A stretch of 35,268 bases of DNA. It comes from Pseudomonas palleroniana (GTDB lineage: Bacteria > Pseudomonadota > Gammaproteobacteria > Pseudomonadales > Pseudomonadaceae). Below are positions 1 through 6,978 of the stretch, piece after piece (the stretch's first letter is position 1; every line of letters starts with the position of its first letter). The notes under the pieces were generated by a model. The model had not been told where the DNA came from. It saw only the letters and a program-made list of their open reading frames with translations, and searched no databases. The DNA lies in NCBI RefSeq assembly GCF_003031675.1, contig NZ_PYWX01000051.1:1-35268 (forward strand), in the 5' to 3' direction. The translations under genes were made by a program, and so were the position numbers.

Positions 1-1
1 T

Positions 2-166
2 TCGATAATGTGGAAGGGCAAGCTGGTATTTGTTAGCGAAGCGCTAGCTGGAGAGCGAATAGGGCTGAAAGAGACTGAAGATGATGTCTGGGATCTTTAC
101 CTGTGTGACTATCCCTTGGGGAGGCTTGGACGGGGAATGACTCGCGTCCAAGCTTCAAATGTGTAA
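2..166 (+). CDS. IS481-like transposase, C-terminal fragment (5' end outside window)
   Basis: An open frame enters from the left edge and ends at TAA 164-166, giving the last 54 residues of a protein. The peptide contains WKGKLVFVSEALAGE followed by GLKETEDDVWDLYLCDYPLG, which has the form of the C-terminal beta-rich tail after the integrase-type catalytic core of IS481-family transposases. The DDE catalytic residues would lie upstream and cannot be checked. Its stop codon overlaps the first terminal repeat of the element, as expected for a gene that runs to the end of an insertion sequence. Confidence 0.65.
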   Translation, partial: SIMWKGKLVFVSEALAGERIGLKETEDDVWDLYLCDYPLGRLGRGMTRVQASNV

Positions 167-211
167 ACGATGTCCCCGGTTTCAGATGTAAACGATGTCT
201 ACGGTTCTACA
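162..211 (+). repeat. Duplicated terminal motif of the insertion sequence
   Basis: TGTAAACGATGTCCCCGG at 162-179 is repeated as TGTAAACGATGTCTACGG at 187-204, a 25-bp period, followed by TTCTACA to 211. Two nearly identical copies at an element end are the usual layout of transposase binding sites. The outermost copy is expected to be the terminal inverted repeat, with its mate at the unseen left end. Confidence 0.7.
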
Positions 212-328
212 CCCGCGCTGGGTGGCGTAGCAGCCCCAAAACCAGGCGCCTCGGTCTTTCTGAACCACCGCAGCGGCAGGGTTTAGGGCGGCTTCGCCAC
301 CCAGCGCGGGGCAAGCCCGCTCACTACA
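212..328. repeat. REPIN (paired REP palindromes) with left arm truncated by the insertion sequence
   Basis: The sequence from CCCGCGCTGGGTGGCG at 212 to TCACTACA at 328 matches the element at 29281-29414, including the central GGCGCCTCGGTCTTTC. The right arm is complete (GCGGGGCAAGCCCGCTCACTACA region, 303-328). The left arm lacks its outer 18 bases, TGTAGTGAGCGGGCTTGC, and the IS end sits exactly in their place. This identifies the IS insertion point as inside a REP palindrome. Confidence 0.8.
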
Positions 329-334
329 AGGTTT

Positions 335-1081
335 TCAGGGTTTCGCTTCGCTGCTGAAACTGTCGACCGCCCTGACCAGGCCCTTGGCCGCCAACGCCAC
401 CAACTCACCGCCTTTTTCCACGGTCGCCAGGGCCGGGTCCGAGCCCATGCGTCCGTCGGGGAAGCGTGCGCGGAAGTCCAGCGCCTCGCGGATCGGACCG
501 GTGTTGGCAATCTGCGGCGAATAATCGGCTGACTTGATCGACTCCGGATACGCCCACTGCGTGACCGCGATCTCCGACGGCGTGGCATGGCTGCCATGGC
601 CCACCGGGAATTGGCGGTGCGCCAGATCGCCGACACCTTCAAGGTCCCACCAGTTCACCAGTTTCAGCGCAAACCCGGCTTCGCGACGGGCGTAGCTGGC
701 CTCGGCACACAGTTCGGAAAACGCGGCCTCGATGGTGGCGATATTGCCGCCATGGCCGTTCAGAAACAGGATCTTCTCGAAACCGTGCCCGGCCAGTGAG
801 CGCACCCAATCGCCAATCGCGGCGATAAAGGTGGAAGGGCGCAGCGAGATGGTGCCGGGAAAGCCCAGGTGATGCTGGGCCATGCCGATATTGAAGGTGG
901 GGCCGATCAGGATGTCGGCGTTCTTCTGTGCCTCATGGGCGATGATCTCCGGGCACATCCAGTCGGTGCCCAGGAGGCCGGTCGGGCCATGTTGTTCATT
1001 GGAACCAATGGGGATCACGACCGTGCGGCTGCGCTCCAGAAACTGCCCGATTTCGATCCAGGTGGACTTGTGTAGAAGCAT
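335..1081 (-). CDS. Creatininase-family amidohydrolase
   Basis: This 248-residue protein belongs to the creatininase (creatinine amidohydrolase) family of metal-dependent cyclic amide hydrolases; its length is close to the family norm of about 250-260. Metal-ligand motifs are present in order: GSNEQHGP at 26-33 (E29, H31), GTD at 38-40 (D40), NGHGGN at 108-113 (H110) and GHGSHATPSE at 161-170 (E170). The family also includes mycofactocin and riboflavin or F420 pathway members, so the substrate cannot be named from sequence. It stands alone, with an insertion sequence and REP element downstream and 30 bp separating its start from the next gene on the same strand, whose transcript may reach it. 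Start ATG 1079-1081 is followed by a normal N-terminus; an internal start is unlikely because the WIEI motif begins at residue 8. Confidence 0.85.
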   Translation of the reverse strand: MLLHKSTWIEIGQFLERSRTVVIPIGSNEQHGPTGLLGTDWMCPEIIAHEAQKNADILIGPTFNIGMAQHHLGFPGTISLRPSTFIAAIGDWVRSLAGHGFEKILFLNGHGGNIATIEAAFSELCAEASYARREAGFALKLVNWWDLEGVGDLAHRQFPVGHGSHATPSEIAVTQWAYPESIKSADYSPQIANTGPIREALDFRARFPDGRMGSDPALATVEKGGELVALAAKGLVRAVDSFSSEAKP

Positions 1082-1111
1082 GCGGCGCTCTCTTTTATCG
1101 GTGGGGACAGG

Positions 1112-1825
1112 CTATCCACCACGGATTGTACGACTACTGGCCACCTGTTGGGGTTTGCAATTGAGGTAGGTCGAGGACTTCAGCCAATGCCGGTCCGGGT
1201 ACCAGGAAAACATGAATTGCCCATCCTTGAGCTTGTCCACCACCTGACGCGCCACTTGCGGGCGTACGGCCGGGCAACCCTGGCTGCGCCCGATGCGGCC
1301 TTCGCGTTTGCTCCAGGCCGGGTTGACGTAGTCGGCGGCGTGAATCACCAGCGCACGGTCGCGGGCCTGGTCATTGAAACCGGGCTCCAGGCCGTCCATG
1401 CGCAATGAATAACCGTGGGTGCCCAGGTAACTTTCCTGGGTGCGAAACAGCCCCAGGCTGGACTGGTGGCTGCCCTCGCGGTTGGAAAACTGCGTGGCGA
1501 AGTTTTCCCCGGATTTTGCGCCATGGGCCACCAGGTCACGCAGCACCAGGGTTTTCTTGCGCAAATCGAAGATCCACAGGCGACGAGCGGTCGAGGGTTG
1601 CGAGTAGTCGATAACCGCGAGGCGATCGGAGCGTTCTTCACCATTATTGACCGCACACTGCACGGCGTTCAGGGCGCTTTTCAATACGGTGGGATTGAGT
1701 TCTGGAGCCGAGCGCGCCAGGCTGTTATACAGGGAGGGAGGATTGCCATTGGCGGCGATCGCAGCCTGGCTCAGTACGGCCAGGCTCATGGCAGCCAGGC
1801 CGAGGCGACGGATAAAAGTCAGCAT
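1112..1825 (-). CDS. Periplasmic murein L,D-transpeptidase catalytic domain protein (YkuD_2-like)
   Basis: The 237-residue protein starts with a cleavable signal peptide (about residues 1-24, ending AIA-A). The body matches the L,D-transpeptidase_2 / YkuD_2 group: an early SxxxFS-type region around RRLWIFDLRKKTL, the loop LVIHAADYVNP with H162, and GRIGRSQGCPAV with the catalytic-type C184. Such proteins are thought to act on peptidoglycan stem peptides in the periplasm, though most members are uncharacterised. It starts 39 bp from the divergent L,D-transpeptidase at 1865, so the two could share control. A GGGGGATG-type Shine-Dalgarno lies upstream of ATG 1823-1825. Confidence 0.85.
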   Translation of the reverse strand: MLTFIRRLGLAAMSLAVLSQAAIAANGNPPSLYNSLARSAPELNPTVLKSALNAVQCAVNNGEERSDRLAVIDYSQPSTARRLWIFDLRKKTLVLRDLVAHGAKSGENFATQFSNREGSHQSSLGLFRTQESYLGTHGYSLRMDGLEPGFNDQARDRALVIHAADYVNPAWSKREGRIGRSQGCPAVRPQVARQVVDKLKDGQFMFSWYPDRHWLKSSTYLNCKPQQVASSRTIRGG

Positions 1826-1864
1826 CTACAGTACATCCCCCTACTGTGGATTGGAGCAAAGTCA

Positions 1865-3451
1865 TTGTTCAAAAAACACGCATGTTACTTGAGCATTTGC
1901 TTGCTCGTTGCACCACTGGTCGCGACAGCCGAACTGTTGCCGACAGACGCAGTCCCCGTTGCACCATCCAGCCCGATCCAGCTGGCCCTGGCGCAATTGC
2001 CCAGCGTATGTCCCGACCTGGCGCCACGCATCGACGCTGCCGCACTGTTGCGGTTGCGGGCGTTCTACCAGCAGCAGGGCGACGCTCCGTTGTGGGCAAG
2101 CGGTGAACGCCGTTCAGCGTTGCAGGCCCAGCTGCAGTTGCTGGCCGACGATGGCCTGGACCCCACCCACTATAGCCTGCCTGCCGTAGACGCCACGGCC
2201 AATGTGCTGTGCAGCGATATCGACAGCAGCCGCCAGTACCTGCAAGCCCTGCAGGACCTGCATTACGGTCGCCTGCAGCAATCGCGGTTCGAGCCGCTAT
2301 GGCATGCGCTGCCGCCGACCCGTGACCCGGACACCGTGGTGCTGGCGTTTGCCGCCACGGGGTTGCAAGACATGGCGCAAGCGTTCGATCAGGCCCGCCC
2401 CAGCGCGGATTTGTATCGCAGCCTGCGCAATGCTTACGCGACCGTGCGCCTGCAACCCTTGCCGCATTGGGACCCGGTCGCCAACGGCCCCTTGCTGCGC
2501 CCCGGCATGGAAGATCCGCGTGTGCCGGAACTGGCGCGCCGCTTGTTCAGCGGCGGCTACCTGGCCAAGGCGAGCCCCGGAAACGGCAAACAATACCGGG
2601 ACGAGTTGGTCAAGGCGGTAAAGGCGTTCCAGCTCAGCCACTCATTGCAAGCGGATGGCGTGATCGGCGCGGGGACCGTCGCCGAACTCAATATCAGCCC
2701 GGCCATGCGCCGCGAACAACTGCGCATCAACCTCGAGCGTTTCCGCTGGCTGGCCCAGGACCTGGAACCCGAAGGGGTGGTGGTGAACGTCGCGGCGGCG
2801 CAACTGAGCGTCTACCAAAGCGGTATTCCGGTGTGGCAGACGCGCCTGCAGGTGGGCCGCGCCGAACGCCAGACGCCGCTGCTCAAGTCGTGCATCACCC
2901 GGTTGACTCTCAACCCCACCTGGACCATCCCGCCGACCATCATGCGCGAGGACAAACTCCCGGCCATTCGTTTGAACCCCGAATATTTGCGCCAGCAAAA
3001 CTTGCAGGTGCTCGATGCCCAAGGTCATCCGTTGACGGCAGACCAGGTGGACTGGTCGCGCCCGGGCAACATTCTTCTGCGCCAGGACGCCGGCCCGCGT
3101 AACCCGTTGGGCCGGATCGTGATGCGCTTTCCCAACCCGTATTCGGTGTACCTGCACGACACGCCCAGCCAGCCGTTGTTTACCAAAGGGCCGCGAGCCT
3201 TCAGTTCGGGCTGTGTGCGGGTGGAGCAACCGTTGCTGTTGCGCGACCTGCTGGTGAGTCCGGCCGAACGGACGCGCACCGATGAGTTGCTGGCCACCGG
3301 GTTGACCCATGAGTTCAGGCTGGCCACACCGGTGCCGGTGCTGCTGGGGTATTGGACGGTTGAGGTGAATCGTGAGGGTGGCTTGGTGTACGCGCCCGAT
3401 ATCTATGGGCGCGACCCGGTGTTGATCAAGGCGATGGGGGCGGTGCTCTAG
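1865..3451 (+). CDS. L,D-transpeptidase with peptidoglycan-binding domain (YcbB/LdtD type)
   Basis: The frame is open much further upstream, but the likely start is TTG 1865: GGAG at 1853-1856 lies eight bases before it and the resulting 528-residue protein begins with a clean signal peptide (MFKKHACYLSICLLVAPLVA, cleaved near TA-E). Domains in order: an N-terminal scaffold region with the RLRAFYQQQGDAPLW motif (about 50-230), a PG_binding_1 domain (about 215-285, VKAFQLSHSLQADGVIGAGT), and a C-terminal YkuD domain with YLHD (H431) and FSSGCVRVEQP (catalytic C450). Members such as E. coli LdtD make 3-3 cross-links in peptidoglycan. It is divergent from the YkuD_2 gene and convergent with the histidine kinase. 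Starting upstream of 1865 would run through the divergent gene and bury the signal peptide. Confidence 0.9.
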   Translation: MFKKHACYLSICLLVAPLVATAELLPTDAVPVAPSSPIQLALAQLPSVCPDLAPRIDAAALLRLRAFYQQQGDAPLWASGERRSALQAQLQLLADDGLDPTHYSLPAVDATANVLCSDIDSSRQYLQALQDLHYGRLQQSRFEPLWHALPPTRDPDTVVLAFAATGLQDMAQAFDQARPSADLYRSLRNAYATVRLQPLPHWDPVANGPLLRPGMEDPRVPELARRLFSGGYLAKASPGNGKQYRDELVKAVKAFQLSHSLQADGVIGAGTVAELNISPAMRREQLRINLERFRWLAQDLEPEGVVVNVAAAQLSVYQSGIPVWQTRLQVGRAERQTPLLKSCITRLTLNPTWTIPPTIMREDKLPAIRLNPEYLRQQNLQVLDAQGHPLTADQVDWSRPGNILLRQDAGPRNPLGRIVMRFPNPYSVYLHDTPSQPLFTKGPRAFSSGCVRVEQPLLLRDLLVSPAERTRTDELLATGLTHEFRLATPVPVLLGYWTVEVNREGGLVYAPDIYGRDPVLIKAMGAVL

Positions 3452-3454
3452 GGG

Positions 3455-3476
3455 CTGCCCAGCGCCCGTTGGGCGG
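3455..3476. terminator. Hairpin between convergent genes, possible terminator
   Basis: CTGCCCA at 3455-3461 can pair with TGGGCGG at 3470-3476 around an eight-base loop in the 27-bp gap between the convergent L,D-transpeptidase and histidine kinase genes. There is no good T-run on either strand, so its role as a terminator is uncertain. Confidence 0.3.
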
Positions 3477-3478
3477 CG

Positions 3479-4870
3479 TTATTCGGGGATCAATTGCTGG
3501 CGGCATTCCAGCACCAGCCGGGCGCCGCCCAGTTCACTGGTGCCGACCTCCAGCTTGAAGCCATGCAGGTTGATGATCGCCGCGACGATCGAGAGACCCA
3601 AGCCGAAGCCGCCTTGCTGATCGCTTTCATCCACCCGATAGAAGCGTTGGAACACCGATTTGCGTTCGGCCACCGGAATGCCGGGGCCGGAGTCGAGTAC
3701 TTCGATCCGCGTGCTGCCCATATCCGTGGCGGCACGCAGGATGACTTTGCCCCCGGAGGGGGTGAACTTGATCGAGTTGCTCAACAGGTTGCTCAAGGCT
3801 TCGAACAGCAACGCGCGGTCGCCGGTGATCCACGGCAGGGATTCGGGGATCTGCAGCACCAATTCCACTTCGCCTTCTTCCGCCAGGGGCAGGTAGAAAT
3901 CATGCAGTTCGCGCAGCAGCGGCAACGGGTCCATCACCAGAAAGCCCGAGCGCCGCTGGTGGTCTTCCAGCTCGGAGATGCGCAGCAGCCCACGAAAGCG
4001 CGCCATCAGGGTGTCGGTCTCGGCGATGGCGTCATCCAGTTTCACCGCATGGGCCGAGTCTTCTTCGGCTTGTTGCTTGATGCGGTAGAGCTGGGCGCGC
4101 AAGCGCGTCAGCGGAGTGCGCAGGTCATGGGCAATGTTGTCGCAGACGCCCTTGACCTCATTCATCAGTTTTTCGATGCGGTCGAGCATGGCGTTGACGA
4201 TGGCCGCCAGCATATCCAGTTCGTCACGCCGATTGGACAGCGGCAGGCGGTGTGTCAGGTCGCCGGCGACGATGGCTTCGGCGCTGGCCTGGATCCCGCG
4301 AATGCGCCGTAGCGGCTGGCGCCGCAACAGGTGCCAACCGGCCGCGCCGGGGATGATCGTCAGGGACAGGGCCCACAACAGGGCATGCCAGATGATCCGG
4401 GTGACACCGAACAATGAACCGTTGGCGCGCACCAGTACCAGCCAGCGGCCGTCTTCGGTGTGGGTGGCGACGGCGTCGCAGCTGTCCTTGGGCAGCTTGG
4501 GGTCGTTGGAGTCGACGCAATTGGCCAGGGCGTGGATCTTGCCGTCCAGGGGCAGGTCGGGCGGCACCGCACGGATCGGCCCGCTCAATGGGCGGAACTG
4601 TTCATCGAACAAGCCGTAGGCGTCAACGCCCTTCATGTCGAAGGTCATGCTGGTGGTCAGTGCCTCGACCAGTTCCTCGCCGTCAAAACGCTGGAACAGG
4701 TGTTGACGCTGCATCAGGGAGTGACGCGACAAGTCGCCCAAGTAGCCCGAGACCTCGTAGTACAGCACCCCCATGAGGATGCAGCTCCACGCCACGAACA
4801 ACGAGCTGTACAGCGCCAGCAAGCGGCTGCTGGAGGAGCGCCAGCCCTTAGAGGGGTTCAGCAATGACAT
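3479..4870 (-). CDS. Membrane sensor histidine kinase
   Basis: This 463-residue class I histidine kinase has a first transmembrane helix at about 18-38, a periplasmic sensor of roughly 120 residues, a second helix at about 157-180, a HAMP linker (about 182-235), a HisKA domain with IAHDLRTPLTRLRAQ (phosphoacceptor H248), and an ATPase domain with the N box NLLSNSIKF (about 361-369), DSGPGIP (393-399) and GGFGLGLSI (420-428). The periplasmic part contains two cysteines, C118 and C131, twelve residues apart, which may form a disulfide. Its start overlaps the response regulator stop by 23 bp, so the two are translated from one message with the regulator first. The signal is unknown; the pair does not match a named Pseudomonas system that I recognise. 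Confidence 0.92.
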   Translation of the reverse strand: MSLLNPSKGWRSSSSRLLALYSSLFVAWSCILMGVLYYEVSGYLGDLSRHSLMQRQHLFQRFDGEELVEALTTSMTFDMKGVDAYGLFDEQFRPLSGPIRAVPPDLPLDGKIHALANCVDSNDPKLPKDSCDAVATHTEDGRWLVLVRANGSLFGVTRIIWHALLWALSLTIIPGAAGWHLLRRQPLRRIRGIQASAEAIVAGDLTHRLPLSNRRDELDMLAAIVNAMLDRIEKLMNEVKGVCDNIAHDLRTPLTRLRAQLYRIKQQAEEDSAHAVKLDDAIAETDTLMARFRGLLRISELEDHQRRSGFLVMDPLPLLRELHDFYLPLAEEGEVELVLQIPESLPWITGDRALLFEALSNLLSNSIKFTPSGGKVILRAATDMGSTRIEVLDSGPGIPVAERKSVFQRFYRVDESDQQGGFGLGLSIVAAIINLHGFKLEVGTSELGGARLVLECRQQLIPE

Positions 4871-5531
4871 ACCCGGAACCTCGTACCGTGCGGATCAACG
4901 GCGTGAGGCCCGGTGGATCGATTTTTTTGCGCAGGCGACCGATGTGCACGTCGATCAGGTTGGTGCCGGGATCGAAGTGGTAACCCCAGACTTCTTCGAA
5001 GATCATCATCCGCGACAGGATCTGCCCGGTGTTGCGCATCAGGAATTCCAGCAGTTTGTATTCGGTGGGCAACAGGCTCAGCGGCTGTTCGGCACGGCTG
5101 GCTTCGCGGGTGATCAGGTTCAGTTCCAGGTCGGCCACGCGCAGGGCGGTTTCGAGTTCCTTGACCGTGCTTTTGCGCCGCAGCAGCACTTCGACCCGGG
5201 CGGCCATTTCATCGGAGGCGAACGGTTTGGTCAGGTAATCATCGCCACCGGCACGCAGGCCGCGTACACGCTCGTCGACGTCGGAGAGGGCGCTGATCAT
5301 CAGGATCGGCGTCGACACCCCGATGGTCCGCAGCGTGGTGACGATGGCCAGGCCATCGAGTTCCGGCAGCATGCGGTCGAGGGTGATCAGGTCGTAATCC
5401 CCGCTCACGGCACGGACCAGGCCTTCGCGGCCGTTGTCTACCCAATCGACATCCAGTCCATGGCTACTCAGCTCGGCGACGATCTCGCGGGCCGTTACGG
5501 CGTCATCCTCGATGGTCAAAATGCGTGTCAT
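4848..5531 (-). CDS. OmpR/PhoB-family response regulator
   Basis: The 227-residue protein has a receiver domain (1-120) with the acidic pair E8/D9, phosphoacceptor D52 in LITLDRMLPELDGL, the conserved S80 and K102 in YLTKPF, followed by a winged-helix DNA-binding domain (about 130-225) with LLPTEYKLLEFLMRN and the recognition region DVHIGRLRKKID, ending in the beta hairpin VRGSGYVI. It is a DNA-binding partner for the downstream kinase, with overlapping genes. The promoter must lie in the AT-rich 289-bp region shared with the divergent gene at 5821. Target genes are not evident from the sequence; divergent 5821 is one candidate by position. Confidence 0.93.
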   Translation of the reverse strand: MTRILTIEDDAVTAREIVAELSSHGLDVDWVDNGREGLVRAVSGDYDLITLDRMLPELDGLAIVTTLRTIGVSTPILMISALSDVDERVRGLRAGGDDYLTKPFASDEMAARVEVLLRRKSTVKELETALRVADLELNLITREASRAEQPLSLLPTEYKLLEFLMRNTGQILSRMMIFEEVWGYHFDPGTNLIDVHIGRLRKKIDPPGLTPLIRTVRGSGYVIAEPL

Positions 5532-5751
5532 AGGATTACCTGGTGAGCGTTCACACTAGAAGTGGGGGCATTTTGCCAAGAAATGATAGCGGGCTTACTA
5601 AAAAAATATTCATGTTAGGCAAATCGAGCATTTGCTGGGTGGAAGTGCATAACGCCCACCTCTCACGGCTCATTCTTGCAAGTTGCATGATTTTGAGAAG
5701 TTCAAGTTATTTAAATCGTTGAAATATATAGGATTTATTTTTGTCGGCGAC

Positions 5752-5767
5752 TGGCATGGTGCCTGCA
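5752..5767 (+). promoter_or_regulatory. Candidate sigma-54 (RpoN) promoter
   Basis: TGGCATG at 5752-5758, four bases, then CTGCA at 5763-5767 fits the -24/-12 pattern TGGCAYG-N4-YTGCW, with the invariant GG and GC separated by exactly ten bases. The predicted start near 5777 leaves a leader of about 44 bases before ATG 5821. The surrounding intergenic stretch 5532-5820 is AT-rich. I found no clear enhancer-binding site for an activator, so this rests on the motif alone. Confidence 0.45.
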
Positions 5768-5820
5768 CTGTCCTTTTTGGGACTTGTAACACTATTTTTC
5801 ATGCCTGGAGCTAAACAACA

Positions 5821-6726
5821 ATGATCACATCCTCATCCACGCTGCAAGAATCAAGCACGCTCTCCGGGGTTTCCTGGGGGGCTATCTTTGCCGGGGCCGC
5901 AGCTGCCGCTGCACTTTCCCTGATTCTGGTACTGCTGGGCTTCGGCCTGGGGTTCTCGGCGGTTTCGCCGTGGGCCGACAGCGGGATCAGTGCCAAGGGG
6001 CTTGGCATTTCTACCATCGTCTGGCTGGCCTTCACCCAGATCGTCGCGTCCGGGCTCGGTGGTTACATCGCCGGTCGGTTGCGGGTGAAGTGGGCCAATA
6101 TGCACACGGATGAGGTGTACTTTCGCGACACCGCCCATGGTTTCCTGGCCTGGGCCGTCGCGACGCTGATCACCGCAGTGCTGGTGGTCGGCTCGGTCAG
6201 CAGCGTCGTCAGCGGCGGTGTCAAAGCCGGTGCGGCGGTTGCCTCGGGTGCCGCCAGCGGCCTGACTCAAGCAGCCGGCGGTGCCGCCAAAGGCGCCAAC
6301 AGTGGCGACTTCGATTATTACGTCGACAGCCTGTTCCGCGATGACCGCCCAGCCGCCGTCAGCGATGATGCCGCCCATGGCGTGGTTGCACGTATCTTCA
6401 CCCGCACCCTGAGCAACGACGGCCAGCTCGCTCCTGAAGACCGGACCTACCTGGCCCAGTTGATCAGCCAGCGCACCAACCTCAGCCAGGCTGACGCCGA
6501 AGCGCGTATCGACAAGGTCTACGGCGATGCCCGCAAAGCCATCGAAGACGCCAAGCTCAAAGCCAAGCAAGCCGCCGACACCGCTGCGAAAGTCGCCGCT
6601 TACACGTCGCTGTGGACCTTCATCACGCTGTTGATCGGTGCCTTCTTCGCCAGCTTCGCCGCCACGTTCGGCGGTCGCCGTCGGGATGCCGTGGTGTATG
6701 TCGAAACCGAAACCTACGTTCGTTAA
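5821..6726 (+). CDS. Conserved membrane protein, PhnA-like/YrzE-like
   Basis: A 301-residue protein with an N-terminal membrane helix pair (VSWGAIFAGAAAAAALSLIL at about 17-36, extending to about 50, and GISTIVWLAFTQIVASGLGG at about 62-81), a third helix at about 108-132, a long soluble middle with alanine-rich helices and charged segments (about 155-260), and a last helix at about 262-285 before RRR. The N-terminal SWGAIFAG ... GGYIAGRLR pattern recurs in proteins often labelled PhnA-like, a name that says nothing about role. GGAG at 5807-5810 supports ATG 5821. A 24-residue membrane peptide follows 18 bp downstream, then a terminator, so the two form a transcription unit. Function unknown; the candidate sigma-54 promoter is upstream. 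Confidence 0.8.
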   Translation: MITSSSTLQESSTLSGVSWGAIFAGAAAAAALSLILVLLGFGLGFSAVSPWADSGISAKGLGISTIVWLAFTQIVASGLGGYIAGRLRVKWANMHTDEVYFRDTAHGFLAWAVATLITAVLVVGSVSSVVSGGVKAGAAVASGAASGLTQAAGGAAKGANSGDFDYYVDSLFRDDRPAAVSDDAAHGVVARIFTRTLSNDGQLAPEDRTYLAQLISQRTNLSQADAEARIDKVYGDARKAIEDAKLKAKQAADTAAKVAAYTSLWTFITLLIGAFFASFAATFGGRRRDAVVYVETETYVR

Positions 6727-6744
6727 TTCAAGGAGAACACTCTC

Positions 6745-6819
6745 ATGCGCTCATTACTCTTGTGGTTTCTCGGCGTGCCTATCCCGGTCATCATCCTGAT
6801 CGCGATCTTCATGCACTGA
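6745..6819 (+). CDS. 24-residue hydrophobic small protein
   Basis: ATG 6745 to TGA 6817-6819 encodes 24 residues, almost entirely one hydrophobic segment (MRSLLLWFLGVPIPVIILIA, then IFMH). AGGAG at 6731-6735 is placed nine bases before the start, an excellent ribosome site. The gene is 18 bp behind the membrane protein at 5821 and 12 bp before a strong terminator, which supports a real small gene at the end of the operon. It would insert as a single membrane helix with the short basic N-terminus inside. Similar very short membrane proteins occur in Pseudomonas genomes; no function is known to me. Confidence 0.7.
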   Translation: MRSLLLWFLGVPIPVIILIAIFMH

Positions 6820-6831
6820 TTGCAGAAATAA

Positions 6832-6865
6832 AAGCGCGCCGGGTTAAACCGGCGCGCTTTTTTTT
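6832..6865 (+). terminator. Rho-independent terminator
   Basis: AAGCGCGCCGG at 6832-6842 pairs perfectly with CCGGCGCGCTT at 6849-6859 around a six-base loop, followed by a run of eight T at 6858-6865. It ends the 5821/6745 transcription unit. Confidence 0.95.
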
Positions 6866-6890
6866 GGCTATAAGAAATGGGCTTTTATAC

Positions 6891-6906
6891 CTGTCAGATT
6901 TGACAG
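6891..6906. promoter_or_regulatory. Palindrome CTGTCAGATTTGACAG upstream of 6979, possible operator
   Basis: CTGTCA and TGACAG form a perfect 6-bp inverted repeat with a four-base centre, 73 bp before the next start codon and just after the terminator. A further TGACAG half-site occurs at about 6933-6938. The placement suits a regulator site in a promoter region, but the protein is unknown. Confidence 0.35.
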
Positions 6907-6978
6907 TATACGCAGTGTCTCGAAGTTACTACGGTGACAGTTGCCATTTGGGCACTGGTCACTCTATGAGGCATTGCC

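Larger units (their letters stand above)
1..211 (+). mobile_element. Right end of an IS481-family-like insertion sequence (left part outside window)
   Basis: The first 211 bases hold the 3' end of a transposase frame followed by a duplicated terminal motif ending in TTCTACA. The arrangement of transposase stop codon overlapping the first of two TGTAAACGATGT repeats resembles the ends of IS481-type elements in proteobacteria. The right boundary is set at 211 because from 212 onward the sequence matches the inside of a REPIN whose full copy lies at 29281-29414. The family assignment comes from memory of such ends and of the transposase C-terminus; the other end of the element and any target duplication are outside the window. 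Confidence 0.7.

Noticed and set aside
1415..1864. Upstream extension of the L,D-transpeptidase frame
   Set aside because: It overlaps the divergent L,D-transpeptidase on the other strand and would place the signal peptide in the middle of the protein.
3494..5546. Plus-strand frames opposite the two-component genes
   Set aside because: Antisense shadows of the histidine kinase and response regulator, which have full catalytic motifs.
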